Source of the DNA: CAZCDS01 sp964497585
GTDB lineage: Bacteria; Desulfobacterota; Desulfomonilia; Desulfomonilales; Desulfomonilaceae
DNA length: 64,000 nt
NCBI GenBank assembly: GCA_964497585.1
Contig: CAZCDS010000001.1
Coordinates: 62,001-126,000 of the forward strand
Reading direction: 5' to 3'
The notes under the pieces are model-generated. The model saw nothing but the letters and a program-made list of their open reading frames with translations, was not told where the DNA came from and did not search any database. A program made the position numbers and the translations under genes. This document shows, piece after piece, positions 16,636 to 25,858 of the stretch; position 1 is the stretch's first letter; every line of letters starts with the position of its first letter.

Positions 16636-17754
16636 ATGCCCGTCAGCTTCGAGATACTCTGCCGCGATGACACAAGCCGGGCCCGCGTAGGACGGCTGCG
16701 AACGGCGCGCTGCGAGGTTCTCACTCCGGCCTTCATGCCGGTAGGAACTCGAGGCGCGGTCAGGGCGGTCTCGCCGGAAGAGGTCGAGGCCCTCGGATAT
16801 CGGATGATTTTAGCCAACGCGTATCACCTCTATCTTCGGCCAGGAACCCACATCATCAGCAAATTCGGCGGCCTGCACCGCTTTATGAACTGGCCGGGCG
16901 CGATCCTGACCGATAGCGGAGGATTCCAGGTGTTTAGCCTGGCGCGGCTCAGGAGTATCACCGACGAGGGAGTCCTGTTCCAGTCCCACCTGGATGGCTC
17001 GCAACACCTTTTCACGCCCGAACTGAGCGTGGAGGTTCAAGAGGCGCTTGCCGCGGATGTGATCATGTGCCTTGACGACGTGCGAGGCTACCCGCTCACC
17101 CGAGCCGAAGCCCGCGAGGCCCTCGAACGAACGACCCGCTGGGCCCGCAGATGTGCGAAAGCCAAAAAAAAAGTTGACCCTGCTTTGTTCGGCATAGTAC
17201 AAGGATCGATGTTTGCGGATCTGAGGCGATTAAGCGCTGAGAGCCTCACTTCCCTGGAACTTGACGGATATGCCCTGGGCGGCCTCAGTGTCGGAGAACC
17301 CCGCGAACTCATGGTGGAGATGATGGAGGTTACCCTGCCTCTCCTGCCTGAGTCACGGCCCCGCTACGTTATGGGAGTGGGAAAACCGAGGGACATCCTC
17401 GACGGGATACTCCATGGGGTCGACCTTTTCGATTGCGTGCTGCCGACTCGCAACGCTCGTAACGGGATGCTTTTCACCTCCGTTGGGCCTGTAAACATAA
17501 GGAACTCGCAGCATCGGGACGATCCGGGTCCCGTGGACCCCTCTTGCACATGTCCGTTGTGTACGAACTATTCCAGGGGGTATCTCAGGCACCTCTTCCT
17601 GGAAAAGGAGATTTACGGCCACCGGCTGGCGACGATTCACAACCTATCCTTTTACGGCGCCATGATGACCCGGATTCGCGAGGCAGTGCAAGCGAGACGA
17701 CTTCAGGCCTTTGTCAAGGATTTTCCGGCAATGATGGAGGAAACAGATGCTTGA
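16636..17754 (+). CDS. tgt: tRNA-guanine transglycosylase
   Basis: Exchanges G34 for preQ1 in GUN anticodons, the tRNA insertion step of queuosine synthesis. In 372 residues: DSGGFQVFSLA (substrate pocket), DDVRGYPL, GGLSVGEPRE, the nucleophile Asp in DLFDCVLPTRNARNG, and the zinc site CTCPLC followed by the distal His in LATIHN. The frame opens at 16528; the ATG at 16636 gives the standard length. The 3' end overlaps yajC by 8 bp, the usual tgt-yajC-secD-secF order. QueH, a later-step enzyme of the same pathway, is encoded at 26385. Confidence 0.95.
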   Translation: MPVSFEILCRDDTSRARVGRLRTARCEVLTPAFMPVGTRGAVRAVSPEEVEALGYRMILANAYHLYLRPGTHIISKFGGLHRFMNWPGAILTDSGGFQVFSLARLRSITDEGVLFQSHLDGSQHLFTPELSVEVQEALAADVIMCLDDVRGYPLTRAEAREALERTTRWARRCAKAKKKVDPALFGIVQGSMFADLRRLSAESLTSLELDGYALGGLSVGEPRELMVEMMEVTLPLLPESRPRYVMGVGKPRDILDGILHGVDLFDCVLPTRNARNGMLFTSVGPVNIRNSQHRDDPGPVDPSCTCPLCTNYSRGYLRHLFLEKEIYGHRLATIHNLSFYGAMMTRIREAVQARRLQAFVKDFPAMMEETDA

Positions 17755-18076
17755 CGTAGCATACGCCATGGCCCCTCCGGGAGGGCAGGGAGGCGAGCCG
17801 AACGCATTCTTTCAGTTCTTGCCTCTCATTCTGATATTCGCCATTATTTATTTCCTGCTCATCCGTCCTCAGCAGAAGAAGGCCAAGGACCATAAGATGA
17901 TGCTGGACAACCTCAAGAAGGGGGACGCGGTAATCACTCAGGGCGGACTGTACGGAAAAATCATTAATATCACCGATCAGGTGATTACCCTCGAGATCGC
18001 CGAAAAGGTCCGGGTTCGGGTATCCCGCGGACACGTCGCGGGGCTGGCTTCCTCGACTGGCGAATCCAATCCGTGA
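17747..18076 (+). CDS. yajC: Sec translocon accessory protein YajC
   Basis: A 109-residue membrane protein: one N-terminal transmembrane helix (FLPLILIFAIIYFLLIRP) directly followed by the YajC signature QQKKAKDHKMM and LKKGDAVITQGGLYGKI. YajC associates with SecDF. Its ATG lies inside the 3' end of tgt (8-bp overlap) and secD begins 13 bp after it. Confidence 0.95.
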   Translation: MLDVAYAMAPPGGQGGEPNAFFQFLPLILIFAIIYFLLIRPQQKKAKDHKMMLDNLKKGDAVITQGGLYGKIINITDQVITLEIAEKVRVRVSRGHVAGLASSTGESNP

Positions 18077-18089
18077 GGAGTTGCGGTTC

Positions 18090-19694
18090 ATGATACAGAG
18101 CCTTCAGTGGCGTCTGGGAGTTGTGGTCGTCTGCCTGGCGGCCTGTCTGTTCTTGCTCTATCCTTCAGTGGGCCCGGTGCCCCAGTTCTGGGCCAGGCAC
18201 CTGCCGCACGCCCCGATTGCCCTCGGGCTGGATCTCCAGGGCGGTCTGCACCTGATCCTCGAGGTTCAGACGGTCAAGGCCGTGGAGTCGGTAGTGGATC
18301 AGGCCATGAACGAGGCCGGGGACATCATGAAGGACCAGAAGATCAGGTATCGGGACATCCTCAGGACGTCCGACTCGACTTTCCAGGTAGTACTTAAGAA
18401 TTCCGCGCAGGAGCCCCTCTTCAACGAAACCGTTCTCGGCAAGATCGGCAACTTCAAGAAAACCGCGTCGACGCCTGAGGGAAAGGGTCTCAGGATTTCC
18501 CTGGCAATGCTTCCCAAGTACATCGAGGAGACAAAGCGCCAGGCGGTGCGGCAGGCGGTCGACACTATTCGCAACCGCGTCGACCAGCTCGGAGTGACCG
18601 AGCCGGATGTCATCCTCCAAGGATCGGACCGCATCATTGTGCAGCTCCCCGGGCTCAAACAGGACACGGATAGAGCGGTCGGCATCATTAAGCAGACCGC
18701 CAGGCTCGAGTTCAAACTCGTTGATGAAAGGAATGAGCAGTACGCGGGGCGCGGGGGAAAAGTCCCTCCCGGAACTGAGATCCTCTACAAGGTGACCCGT
18801 GATCCCAGGACGGGAGCGGTGAACAAGGAACCCTTCCTCGTCGATAAACGGATCATCATGACCGGTCAGGTGGTTACGGATGCCCGGGTAAAGCCGGATC
18901 GAACGGGACGCATGTACGTTTCCTTCACGCTCAACCGTAGGGGCGCTCGCTTATTTGAGGCGGCCACAAGGCGGAATGTGGGCAGACGCCTCGCCATCAT
19001 CCTTGACAACAACGTCGTTTCCGCGCCCGTGATCAAGAGCGCTATCCCCGGCGGCAGCGGCATCATCGAGGGATGGTTCACGCCGCAGGAGGCCAGTGAT
19101 CTTGCACTCGTGCTGAGGTCGGGCTCACTGCCCGCGCCGGTGAAGATCCTCGAGAGCCGGACCGTCGGCCCCTCCCTTGGTGAGGATTCGATCCGTCGTG
19201 GCCGGAATGCGGTAATTCTCGGTGTGCTCCTCGTCGTGATCGGCATGGCCATTTACTACAAATGGTCGGGAATCGTGGCGGACGTGGCGTTGGTCTGGAA
19301 CCTTTTTCTTATCCTCGCGGTGATGGTTTCTCCAGGCATCAGAGCGACATTGACGCTCCCCGGGCTCGCAGGAGTAGCCTTGACCATGGGCATGGCGATT
19401 GACGCCAACATCTTGATCTTTGAGCGGGTGCGCGAAGAGCTGCGTCTCGGCAAATCGCCCAAGGCCGCGCTCGACGCCGGATATGCTAAGGCATTCTCGA
19501 CCATCTTCGACTCGAACCTGACCACAATCCTTGCGGCCCTGCCCCTGATCCAATTCGGCACGGGGCCGATCAAAGGATTTGCCGTTACTCTGTGCATCGG
19601 TCTCGTAGCCTCGATGTTCACGGCTCTCTTTGTCACGAGAGCGATCTTCGACTACGCGTTTCAGAACCTGCGCATCAAGCGTCTGAGCATCTGA
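18090..19694 (+). CDS. secD: Protein translocase subunit SecD
   Basis: Proton-driven partner of SecYEG that helps release exported proteins. The 534 residues show a first membrane helix, the GLDLQGGLHLILEV motif, a large periplasmic region (RNRVDQLGVTEPDV, GRRLAIILDNNVVSAPVI) and the C-terminal membrane domain with TLPGLAGVALTMGMAIDANILIFER. A TTG nine bases earlier is possible, but GAGGAG is well placed for the ATG at 18090. secF follows after 52 bp. Confidence 0.96.
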   Translation: MIQSLQWRLGVVVVCLAACLFLLYPSVGPVPQFWARHLPHAPIALGLDLQGGLHLILEVQTVKAVESVVDQAMNEAGDIMKDQKIRYRDILRTSDSTFQVVLKNSAQEPLFNETVLGKIGNFKKTASTPEGKGLRISLAMLPKYIEETKRQAVRQAVDTIRNRVDQLGVTEPDVILQGSDRIIVQLPGLKQDTDRAVGIIKQTARLEFKLVDERNEQYAGRGGKVPPGTEILYKVTRDPRTGAVNKEPFLVDKRIIMTGQVVTDARVKPDRTGRMYVSFTLNRRGARLFEAATRRNVGRRLAIILDNNVVSAPVIKSAIPGGSGIIEGWFTPQEASDLALVLRSGSLPAPVKILESRTVGPSLGEDSIRRGRNAVILGVLLVVIGMAIYYKWSGIVADVALVWNLFLILAVMVSPGIRATLTLPGLAGVALTMGMAIDANILIFERVREELRLGKSPKAALDAGYAKAFSTIFDSNLTTILAALPLIQFGTGPIKGFAVTLCIGLVASMFTALFVTRAIFDYAFQNLRIKRLSI

Positions 19695-19746
19695 CGGGCT
19701 CGAAATGCTCTAAACCGAGGGACGATCTCGGAGAAGGAAAAGCAAC

Positions 19747-20655
19747 GTGGAACTCATCAAGCCCGACGTCAACATCGATTTTGTTGGTAACCGTAGATAT
19801 GCATATGTCTTCTCCGCCATTCTCATTGTGCTCGCTCTGTTGTCCATGCCGGTCAAAGGGCATGTGGAATTGGGGATCGACTTCAGTGGCGGCGTCATGA
19901 TTCAAGTGAAGTTCTCCAAACCGGTCCGCACGAAGGACATTCGGCAAGCCCTCAAGCCTCTCGGTGGGGAGCCGATCGTGCAGAGATTCTCTCGCGGCGG
20001 TCAGGACTTCATGATTCGGACCGAAGTGCCCGAGCAAGGAACGGAAGGGTTTTCGGCCAAGGTGAAGGGACTTCTTGAGAAGACGGCAGGCAAAGGCGCG
20101 GTGGAAATCCTCGGCGTCGAGATGGTCGGACCTAAGGTGGGAAAAGACCTGCGGAGCGCGGCGATTTGGGCCACGATCCTCGCTCTGGGGATGCTCCTCG
20201 TGTATGTGGGCTTTATTCGTTTCGGTCTGAGCATGGCCCTGGGCGCGGTGCTCTGCCTCATCCACGATCTGATAATCATCTATGGCATTTGGGTCTGGAC
20301 CGGAAAGGAGTTCAACCTCACGATCCTCGCGGCCATCCTGACAGTGGTCGGGTATGATGTAAACGACACGATCGTGGTCTGCGACCGGATCCGGGAGAAT
20401 CTCGTCGCGATGCGAACGAAATCGGTCGAGACGATCCTGAATACGTCCATCAACCAGACCCTCTCTCGGACCATTCTCACATCGGGTTTTACCCTTTTTG
20501 TCGTGATAGCCTTGCTCGTCTTCGGCACGAGCGTTCTGAGAGATTTCGCAGAAGCGCTCGGAATCGGAATTATTTTTGGAACGTACTCCTCGATTTTCGT
20601 GGCTACGCCGTTGGTTTTGGCGTGGGACAAGATCATACCCCTCAAGAGGACATGA
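19747..20655 (+). CDS. secF: Protein translocase subunit SecF
   Basis: Second half of the SecDF pair, 302 residues. It has GIDFSGGVMIQV after the first helix, the periplasmic P4 region, EMVGPKVGKDLRSAA, and the membrane motif VVGYDVNDTIVVCDRIREN. The GTG start at 19747 is preceded by GGAGAAGG. It follows secD and is followed by holB after 24 bp, probably one transcript. Confidence 0.96.
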   Translation: MELIKPDVNIDFVGNRRYAYVFSAILIVLALLSMPVKGHVELGIDFSGGVMIQVKFSKPVRTKDIRQALKPLGGEPIVQRFSRGGQDFMIRTEVPEQGTEGFSAKVKGLLEKTAGKGAVEILGVEMVGPKVGKDLRSAAIWATILALGMLLVYVGFIRFGLSMALGAVLCLIHDLIIIYGIWVWTGKEFNLTILAAILTVVGYDVNDTIVVCDRIRENLVAMRTKSVETILNTSINQTLSRTILTSGFTLFVVIALLVFGTSVLRDFAEALGIGIIFGTYSSIFVATPLVLAWDKIIPLKRT

Positions 20656-20679
20656 CCGTTCCCCAGCGATATCCGGCCT

Positions 20680-21705
20680 ATGGATTCCCTTGTCGGACAT
20701 GAAAAGGTCCTCGCATTGCTGTCACGTACGGCAGAGGAGGACCGCCCTGCACACGCGTACCTCTTCTCCGGACGGGACGGTATCGGGAAGAAGGCGGTCG
20801 CCTTCAACTTCGCCTGTCTCCTCAATTGCCCCGACCGGGAACATGATGCGGATCATACATGTCCCACGTGCAGGAGGATCGTTCGGGAAAAGCATCCGGA
20901 CGTTGCTGTGGAGCGGCCGGAAAGAGGCATTATTCGAATAGAGCAGGTTCGAGCCGCCCGGAGTTTCTTCCGGTACGCCCCTGTTGAAGCGCGCTACCGG
21001 GTGCTGATCGTCGATGACGCGCATCTCATGAACCGAGCGGCTCAGAATGCTCTTCTGAAGACCCTGGAGGAGCCTCCACGGGCGAGCATATTGATACTGA
21101 TCAGCTCCAGGCCAGCGCTCATGCTGCCCACCGTAAGATCGCGATGCCGGAGGATACGGTTCCAGCCGATCGGCGCGGGAGAGCTGGCGACTCTCCTGGC
21201 AAGGAGACGAGACGTAGAACCAGCAAGAGCTCGGGTTCTTGCGGCCGTCGCGTGTGGCAGCGTAGAGCGGGCACTGACAATGGATTCGTCCAAATCCCTC
21301 GAGACAAGGGATGAAATCGTCGAAATCCTCTGTGAACCTGCAAAGAAAGGGATGGCAGCCCTTCTGGGGTTTTCGGAGAAGATCTCCTCGGATCGGGCCA
21401 CCGCACTGGAGGCGATAGAGTTGGCGAGCACGTGGGTTAGGGATCTGTTGACTCACAGGCTCGGCGCTGACGGTCTCGACCCGATTCACTCAGATTTGCT
21501 TGACACAACGAGCCTGACGGCTCAACATCGTTCCATTGACGCACTCCTGGCAGTTAGCGAGGAGTTGCGCAAAGCTGCAGAGCTGATCGAGGCCGAAATC
21601 AACGCTAATGCGCGCTTGGTCACGGATCTCATGTTCCTGAGGATAGCCCGCATTTTGCACGGGCCGACCATGGGGCTGGCTTCCGGCCGATCTGCGAAAG
21701 AGTGA
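20680..21705 (+). CDS. holB: DNA polymerase III delta' subunit
   Basis: Clamp-loader AAA+ subunit of 341 residues. The P-loop-like segment LFSGRDGIGKKAVAF is followed by a four-Cys zinc site (CLLNC then CPTCRR), VLIVDDAHLMNRAAQNALLKTLEEPP (Walker B and sensor region) and RSRCRRIRF. This is the typical DnaX/HolB N-terminal domain, and the C-terminal helical domain is divergent as usual. It overlaps the alternative GTG of the next gene, so the two are coupled. Confidence 0.9.
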   Translation: MDSLVGHEKVLALLSRTAEEDRPAHAYLFSGRDGIGKKAVAFNFACLLNCPDREHDADHTCPTCRRIVREKHPDVAVERPERGIIRIEQVRAARSFFRYAPVEARYRVLIVDDAHLMNRAAQNALLKTLEEPPRASILILISSRPALMLPTVRSRCRRIRFQPIGAGELATLLARRRDVEPARARVLAAVACGSVERALTMDSSKSLETRDEIVEILCEPAKKGMAALLGFSEKISSDRATALEAIELASTWVRDLLTHRLGADGLDPIHSDLLDTTSLTAQHRSIDALLAVSEELRKAAELIEAEINANARLVTDLMFLRIARILHGPTMGLASGRSAKE

Positions 21706-21710
21706 CCCTC

Positions 21711-22961
21711 ATGGACGACGGAAATACCAAGAGGGAGATGCCCTACCTCCCAAGGTCATATGGAGCAGAGAAAAGGCCCATCGACCTGCCCGGCGAGGAG
21801 GGTCTCGGACAGGCTGAACAGGCCTCAATGAATGATCCCGGACAGGCGGACGGGACCATCGAAGAGCCCGAGCCTATTGCCTATGCCCTAGAGGAAGGAC
21901 AGACTCAGGACAACGGGGACATGCCTGCTAACAACGTTACCGAGCAGGACTGGGACCGGCCCGCTCAGATTCTCCCCCAGGACCCTCAGCGGAAGGCGCC
22001 GACGGAGGCTCAAATCGAGACCCAGAAGGTCAATATCGTTGGGATCCGCTTCTTAAGGGCCGGCAAAGTCTACCATTTCGATTCCGCAGACATGGACGTG
22101 ACCGAAGGCGATTGGGTCATTGTCAAGACCGAAAAGGGAATGGGGCTCGGACAAGTAGCTTTCGCGCCGATCGAACAGGAAGTGGACCTGCCCGCGCTGG
22201 AAGGACTCCGCAAGATCGTTCGCAAAGCGGGCAAAGTGGATTTCGACCAAAAGGCCCGTTGTCGCCAGAGGGAAGCCCAGGCCTATGACTACTGCCTCGA
22301 ACGCATCGAGGCCCTCGGACTTCCCATGAAATTGGTCGCGGTCGAGTGCTTCTTCGACAGCTCCAAGTACATCTTCTACTTCACCGCGGAGGGGCGGGTA
22401 GACTTCCGGGAATTAGTGAAGCAGCTCGTCTCTCGATTTCCGGTGCGCATCGAAATGCGTCAGATTGGAGTCCGGCACGAGGCAAAGATGACCGGGGGGC
22501 TTGGGTGTTGCGGACAGGAGCTCTGTTGTTGCAGATTCCTCACTGATTTCAAGCCCGTTTCGGTCAAAATGGCCAAGAGTCAGAACCTCTCCCTAAACCC
22601 GAGCAAGATATCAGGAGTATGCGGGCGCCTGATGTGTTGTCTCGCCTACGAACACGAGATATACGAGCAATTCAAGAAGGCGGTGCCCAAGGTGGGGAAA
22701 GGCGTCAAGACCAGCCATGGCGAGGGTCATGTGCAAAAACACTGTCCGTTGACCGAGTCGCTCGTCGTCAAACTTGAGGACGAGACTCTTGTCGAAGTCG
22801 CGAAGGACGAAATCGTTGGGAACGACGCAGGCGAGTCCAAGAAAAGGAATGCCACCACCCCCCGAAAGAACGAGAATGCCCAAGCTCCAAAGCACAAGCC
22901 CGGCCGGAACTCTAGAGGGGGCAACACTCCCAACGGATCTGGAGGAAAGACTACGGCCTAG
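21711..22961 (+). CDS. PSP1-domain protein (RicT/YaaT-like) with long tails
   Basis: The core (about residues 100-360) is a PSP1 domain with the Cys-rich signature GGLGCCGQELCCCRFL and SGVCGRLMCCLAYE. In Bacillus the RicT (YaaT) protein works in the RicAFT complex, which binds Fe-S clusters and affects RNA maturation; deltaproteobacteria carry this gene beside holB, as here. Two additions are unusual: an acidic, low-complexity N-terminal tail of about 100 residues, and a basic Gly/Asn/Lys-rich C-terminal tail of about 45. The start could also be the GTG at 21702, which overlaps the holB stop. Confidence 0.88.
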   Translation: MDDGNTKREMPYLPRSYGAEKRPIDLPGEEGLGQAEQASMNDPGQADGTIEEPEPIAYALEEGQTQDNGDMPANNVTEQDWDRPAQILPQDPQRKAPTEAQIETQKVNIVGIRFLRAGKVYHFDSADMDVTEGDWVIVKTEKGMGLGQVAFAPIEQEVDLPALEGLRKIVRKAGKVDFDQKARCRQREAQAYDYCLERIEALGLPMKLVAVECFFDSSKYIFYFTAEGRVDFRELVKQLVSRFPVRIEMRQIGVRHEAKMTGGLGCCGQELCCCRFLTDFKPVSVKMAKSQNLSLNPSKISGVCGRLMCCLAYEHEIYEQFKKAVPKVGKGVKTSHGEGHVQKHCPLTESLVVKLEDETLVEVAKDEIVGNDAGESKKRNATTPRKNENAQAPKHKPGRNSRGGNTPNGSGGKTTA

Positions 22962-23079
22962 CTCCCCTTTCGAAATCGACCTCCACGGCGAGCGGACAGA
23001 TGTCTCCGATACCGCCGTGCCGCGATATGTCGAGGCACGGCTCCTTTTTGCGCGTGGGGTCCACGCAGGAGGTGACATA

Positions 23080-23916
23080 GTGCCATTGCGGAAGATCTCA
23101 CTGGTTGTGGTGCTCCTGTTGTGCCTGCTGGGCCTGCCCGGCAGAGGCGCCTGCGGCCCGGTATTCGAGAGAGTCACCAAAGACAAGACGGTTCGCATCG
23201 GCGTTCCGTACAATAGGATTCCGCAAGGCTTCTTCGACCCCAATGGCAAGCTCATCGGCTTTGAGGTGGACTTGGCCCGGGAGATCGCGCACCACATGAA
23301 CCTCAAGCTCGATGCGGTGAGAGTCAATGAGAAGACGTGGGGCCCCATGCTGGAACGGGGCCGAATTGATATCGCCATGTGCAGGATCAGGCATACCCGG
23401 ACTTTGGAAAACCGGTTCGACTTTTCCGTGCCCTACTTCTTCGATTCGCCTTATATAATGGTCCTGAGAGGGCAATTCAAGAAGCCGACCGATTTGAAAG
23501 GCCACAGGATAGCCGCAGTCCAGGGGACCTTGTCTGAGAGGACGGCAATGTCCTTGTTGCGGGAATCCGGAGACGAGGGAGCAGAGAAAAACGTCATTTC
23601 GTACCCGGACGCTCCGTCCTGTTTCCTGGCACTGGGTCGAGAAAAAGTCTCCGGCTGGATTGATTCCGGCCTGAATCTGCTGGAATACGCGTCGCGAAAG
23701 CCCGGACGATTTGAGCTGATCAAAGCGACCGACGCGGTTGAAGCCATTGTGCTCGGCCTTCCTCAGAATGATTCGGCCTGGCGGGATTTCGTGAACTTCA
23801 CCATTCAGGACATGGCCGCGGACGGATCGTTTGCCAAGATCTATCAGAAGTGGTTCGGGCCCGAGTCCCCTTACGCGTTCCCCATGGAACGGCCTATCGA
23901 TATCTGGCCGCAGTGA
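23080..23916 (+). CDS. Extracellular solute-binding protein, family 3
   Basis: A periplasmic binding protein of 278 residues of the amino-acid ABC-transporter type: signal peptide (about 1-27), VRIGVPYNRIPQGFFDPNGKLIGFEVDLAREIA, the RTLENRFDFSVPYF segment, and LKGHRIAAVQGT. The frame is open from 22774, but GTG at 23080 follows AGGAGGTGA at ideal distance and starts the signal peptide. No permease or ATPase gene is adjacent; it sits alone between the PSP1 gene and selB, so it may be an orphan receptor or supply a transporter elsewhere. Confidence 0.88.
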   Translation: MPLRKISLVVVLLLCLLGLPGRGACGPVFERVTKDKTVRIGVPYNRIPQGFFDPNGKLIGFEVDLAREIAHHMNLKLDAVRVNEKTWGPMLERGRIDIAMCRIRHTRTLENRFDFSVPYFFDSPYIMVLRGQFKKPTDLKGHRIAAVQGTLSERTAMSLLRESGDEGAEKNVISYPDAPSCFLALGREKVSGWIDSGLNLLEYASRKPGRFELIKATDAVEAIVLGLPQNDSAWRDFVNFTIQDMAADGSFAKIYQKWFGPESPYAFPMERPIDIWPQ

Positions 23917-23935
23917 CGCGAGAATTGAACGGCCC

Positions 23936-25858
23936 ATGAAACGACTGATCCTCGGAACAGCAGGACACATCGATCACGGTAAGACCGAGCTTATTCGGGC
24001 GCTTACAGGCATCCACACTGACCGTCTCAAGGAGGAACGAGAGCGCGGGATCAGCATTGAGCTGGGGTATGCGTTCCTCGACCTCGATGATAAGGTCCGT
24101 GTGGGCATTATCGACGTCCCCGGCCACGAGAAATTCGTTCGTCAGATGGTGGCCGGTTCAGGAGGGATTGATATTGCCGCGCTGGTGATCGCGCTCGACG
24201 AAGGGGTCATGCCTCAGACCACTGAGCACCTTGACATACTCTGCCTGCTCGGCGTAAAGCGCGGGTTGGTTGTGCTGACCAAGGCCGATCTCGTGGACGA
24301 CGAACTTGCCATGCTCGCGGAAGAGGACGCTCGTGAGGCGGCCAAAGGGACCTTTCTTGAGGGCTCCCCTTTCATCAAAGTCTCCTCCAAGACCGGCGAA
24401 GGACTCGACGAGTTGCGGCTTGCGCTTCTGCAGCTCGCGGAGCAGGTACAGGATCGGCCTGTGTACGGTCTGTTGCGTCTCCCGGTTGACCGGGTCTTCA
24501 GCTTGCGCGGCCACGGCACCATCGTGGCCGGAACGCTGATCTCCGGATCGATTTCCGTAGGGGACGAGGTCCTGTTGTTGCCCGGAAATCAGCGGTCGAC
24601 CGTTCGATCCCTGCAGTCTCATAACACCAGGGAAGAGAAAGCCTTTCCGGGAGAGCGTGTTGCGGTGAACCTTCGCGGGCTGGAGCAGTCCGAAGTGAAC
24701 CGGGGCGAAGTTCTGACCCATCCGGGAGAATTCCGCCATTCACACATAATCGATGTCAGGCTGACCGCCCTTTCCCGGTCTCCCATGCCGCTTAAGAACC
24801 GCCAAAAGGTACGCCTTCATCACTTCACGTGCGAAGTTGAGGCGCGTGTGGTCCTTCCTGAGTTCGAGTCTCTGGAACCCGGACAGGAGAGCTTGGCGCA
24901 GATACGAACCGCGGCTCCCATAGTGCCTGCCGCCGGCGACCGATTCGTCATACGCGCGCTTTCTCCGTCGGTCACCCTCGGGGGGGGCGTGATCCTCAAT
25001 CCTCGGGGCGTCAAGCTCAAGACACGCACCCGCCGCAGTTTCGAACATCTTGATCGAGAGGACCAGGAGGGAATCGTAGCCGCGCTTGTCAGGAGCGGAG
25101 GGCTAGAAGGATTCAGAAAACGGGAACTTCTCGGGTTGTCAGGACTTTCGGCCAAGGGTCTTGACAGAATCATCGACAAGTTATCCAATGCCAGGACTGT
25201 CGTCCGTTTTGACCCGTCCGAAGACCGGCTGGTTCACAGCGACTTCATAGGCCTGCTCAAGAAACGTATCCTGGAACGGCTCGCGGCCTTTCACACGGAG
25301 CATCCCCTCAGAGAAGGCATGCCCAAGCAGGAGCTTCGATCAACTGTGCCCGGTGGTGACAAACTCTTCAAGAAAGTCGTCGAGTTCCTGGTCGCGGAAG
25401 GAGAACTGATCGATCGCGGTCAATCCGTTCGGTCCTCATCGCACAAGGTCAGATTGAAAGATGAAGAGAAAGGCCTTACCGACCGGTTACTGAAAATGGT
25501 TACGGAAGGAGGAAACGCTCCTCCGACGCTCAAGGAAATTGTTGAAAAGACCGGGTCGGAGTTGGCGCAGGTGCGCAATCTCCTCCGCATACTCGAGAAA
25601 GAGGGAAAACTCGTACGGGTCAAAGACGAACTTTATTTCTCCGATCGGTTCGTCACCGAGACGAAAAGAAAACTCGCGGAATTCATAGAGCGGGAAGGCG
25701 GAATAACCCCATCGCAGTTTCACGAAGTCACGGGTTCGTCGAGGAAGTACAACATTCCCCTGCTGGAGTACTTCGATCGGGAACGCTTTACCATGCGCGT
25801 CGGCGATCAGCGTGTACTGAGAGGCTCCCGAAATTCGGGAGGCGGCAGCGCGGAATAG
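23936..25858 (+). CDS. selB: Selenocysteine-specific translation elongation factor
   Basis: Delivers Sec-tRNA to UGA codons marked by a SECIS hairpin. The 640 residues have the EF-Tu-like GTPase domain (GTAGHIDHGKTELIRALTG, DVPGHEKFVRQM, the NKxD-like LTKAD), the beta-barrel domains, and from about residue 365 on winged-helix repeats that bind SECIS RNA. The frame opens at 23831, but ATG 23936 begins the MKRLILGTAGHIDHGKT core. selA and selC are not in this window. Its last 52 bp overlap a convergent gene. Confidence 0.95.
   Translation: MKRLILGTAGHIDHGKTELIRALTGIHTDRLKEERERGISIELGYAFLDLDDKVRVGIIDVPGHEKFVRQMVAGSGGIDIAALVIALDEGVMPQTTEHLDILCLLGVKRGLVVLTKADLVDDELAMLAEEDAREAAKGTFLEGSPFIKVSSKTGEGLDELRLALLQLAEQVQDRPVYGLLRLPVDRVFSLRGHGTIVAGTLISGSISVGDEVLLLPGNQRSTVRSLQSHNTREEKAFPGERVAVNLRGLEQSEVNRGEVLTHPGEFRHSHIIDVRLTALSRSPMPLKNRQKVRLHHFTCEVEARVVLPEFESLEPGQESLAQIRTAAPIVPAAGDRFVIRALSPSVTLGGGVILNPRGVKLKTRTRRSFEHLDREDQEGIVAALVRSGGLEGFRKRELLGLSGLSAKGLDRIIDKLSNARTVVRFDPSEDRLVHSDFIGLLKKRILERLAAFHTEHPLREGMPKQELRSTVPGGDKLFKKVVEFLVAEGELIDRGQSVRSSSHKVRLKDEEKGLTDRLLKMVTEGGNAPPTLKEIVEKTGSELAQVRNLLRILEKEGKLVRVKDELYFSDRFVTETKRKLAEFIEREGGITPSQFHEVTGSSRKYNIPLLEYFDRERFTMRVGDQRVLRGSRNSGGGSAE

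Noticed and set aside
19675..20700. A 341-residue minus-strand reading frame
   Set aside because: Antisense to secF with charged, repetitive composition (His/Asp/Arg rich) typical of a shadow of a GC-rich gene.
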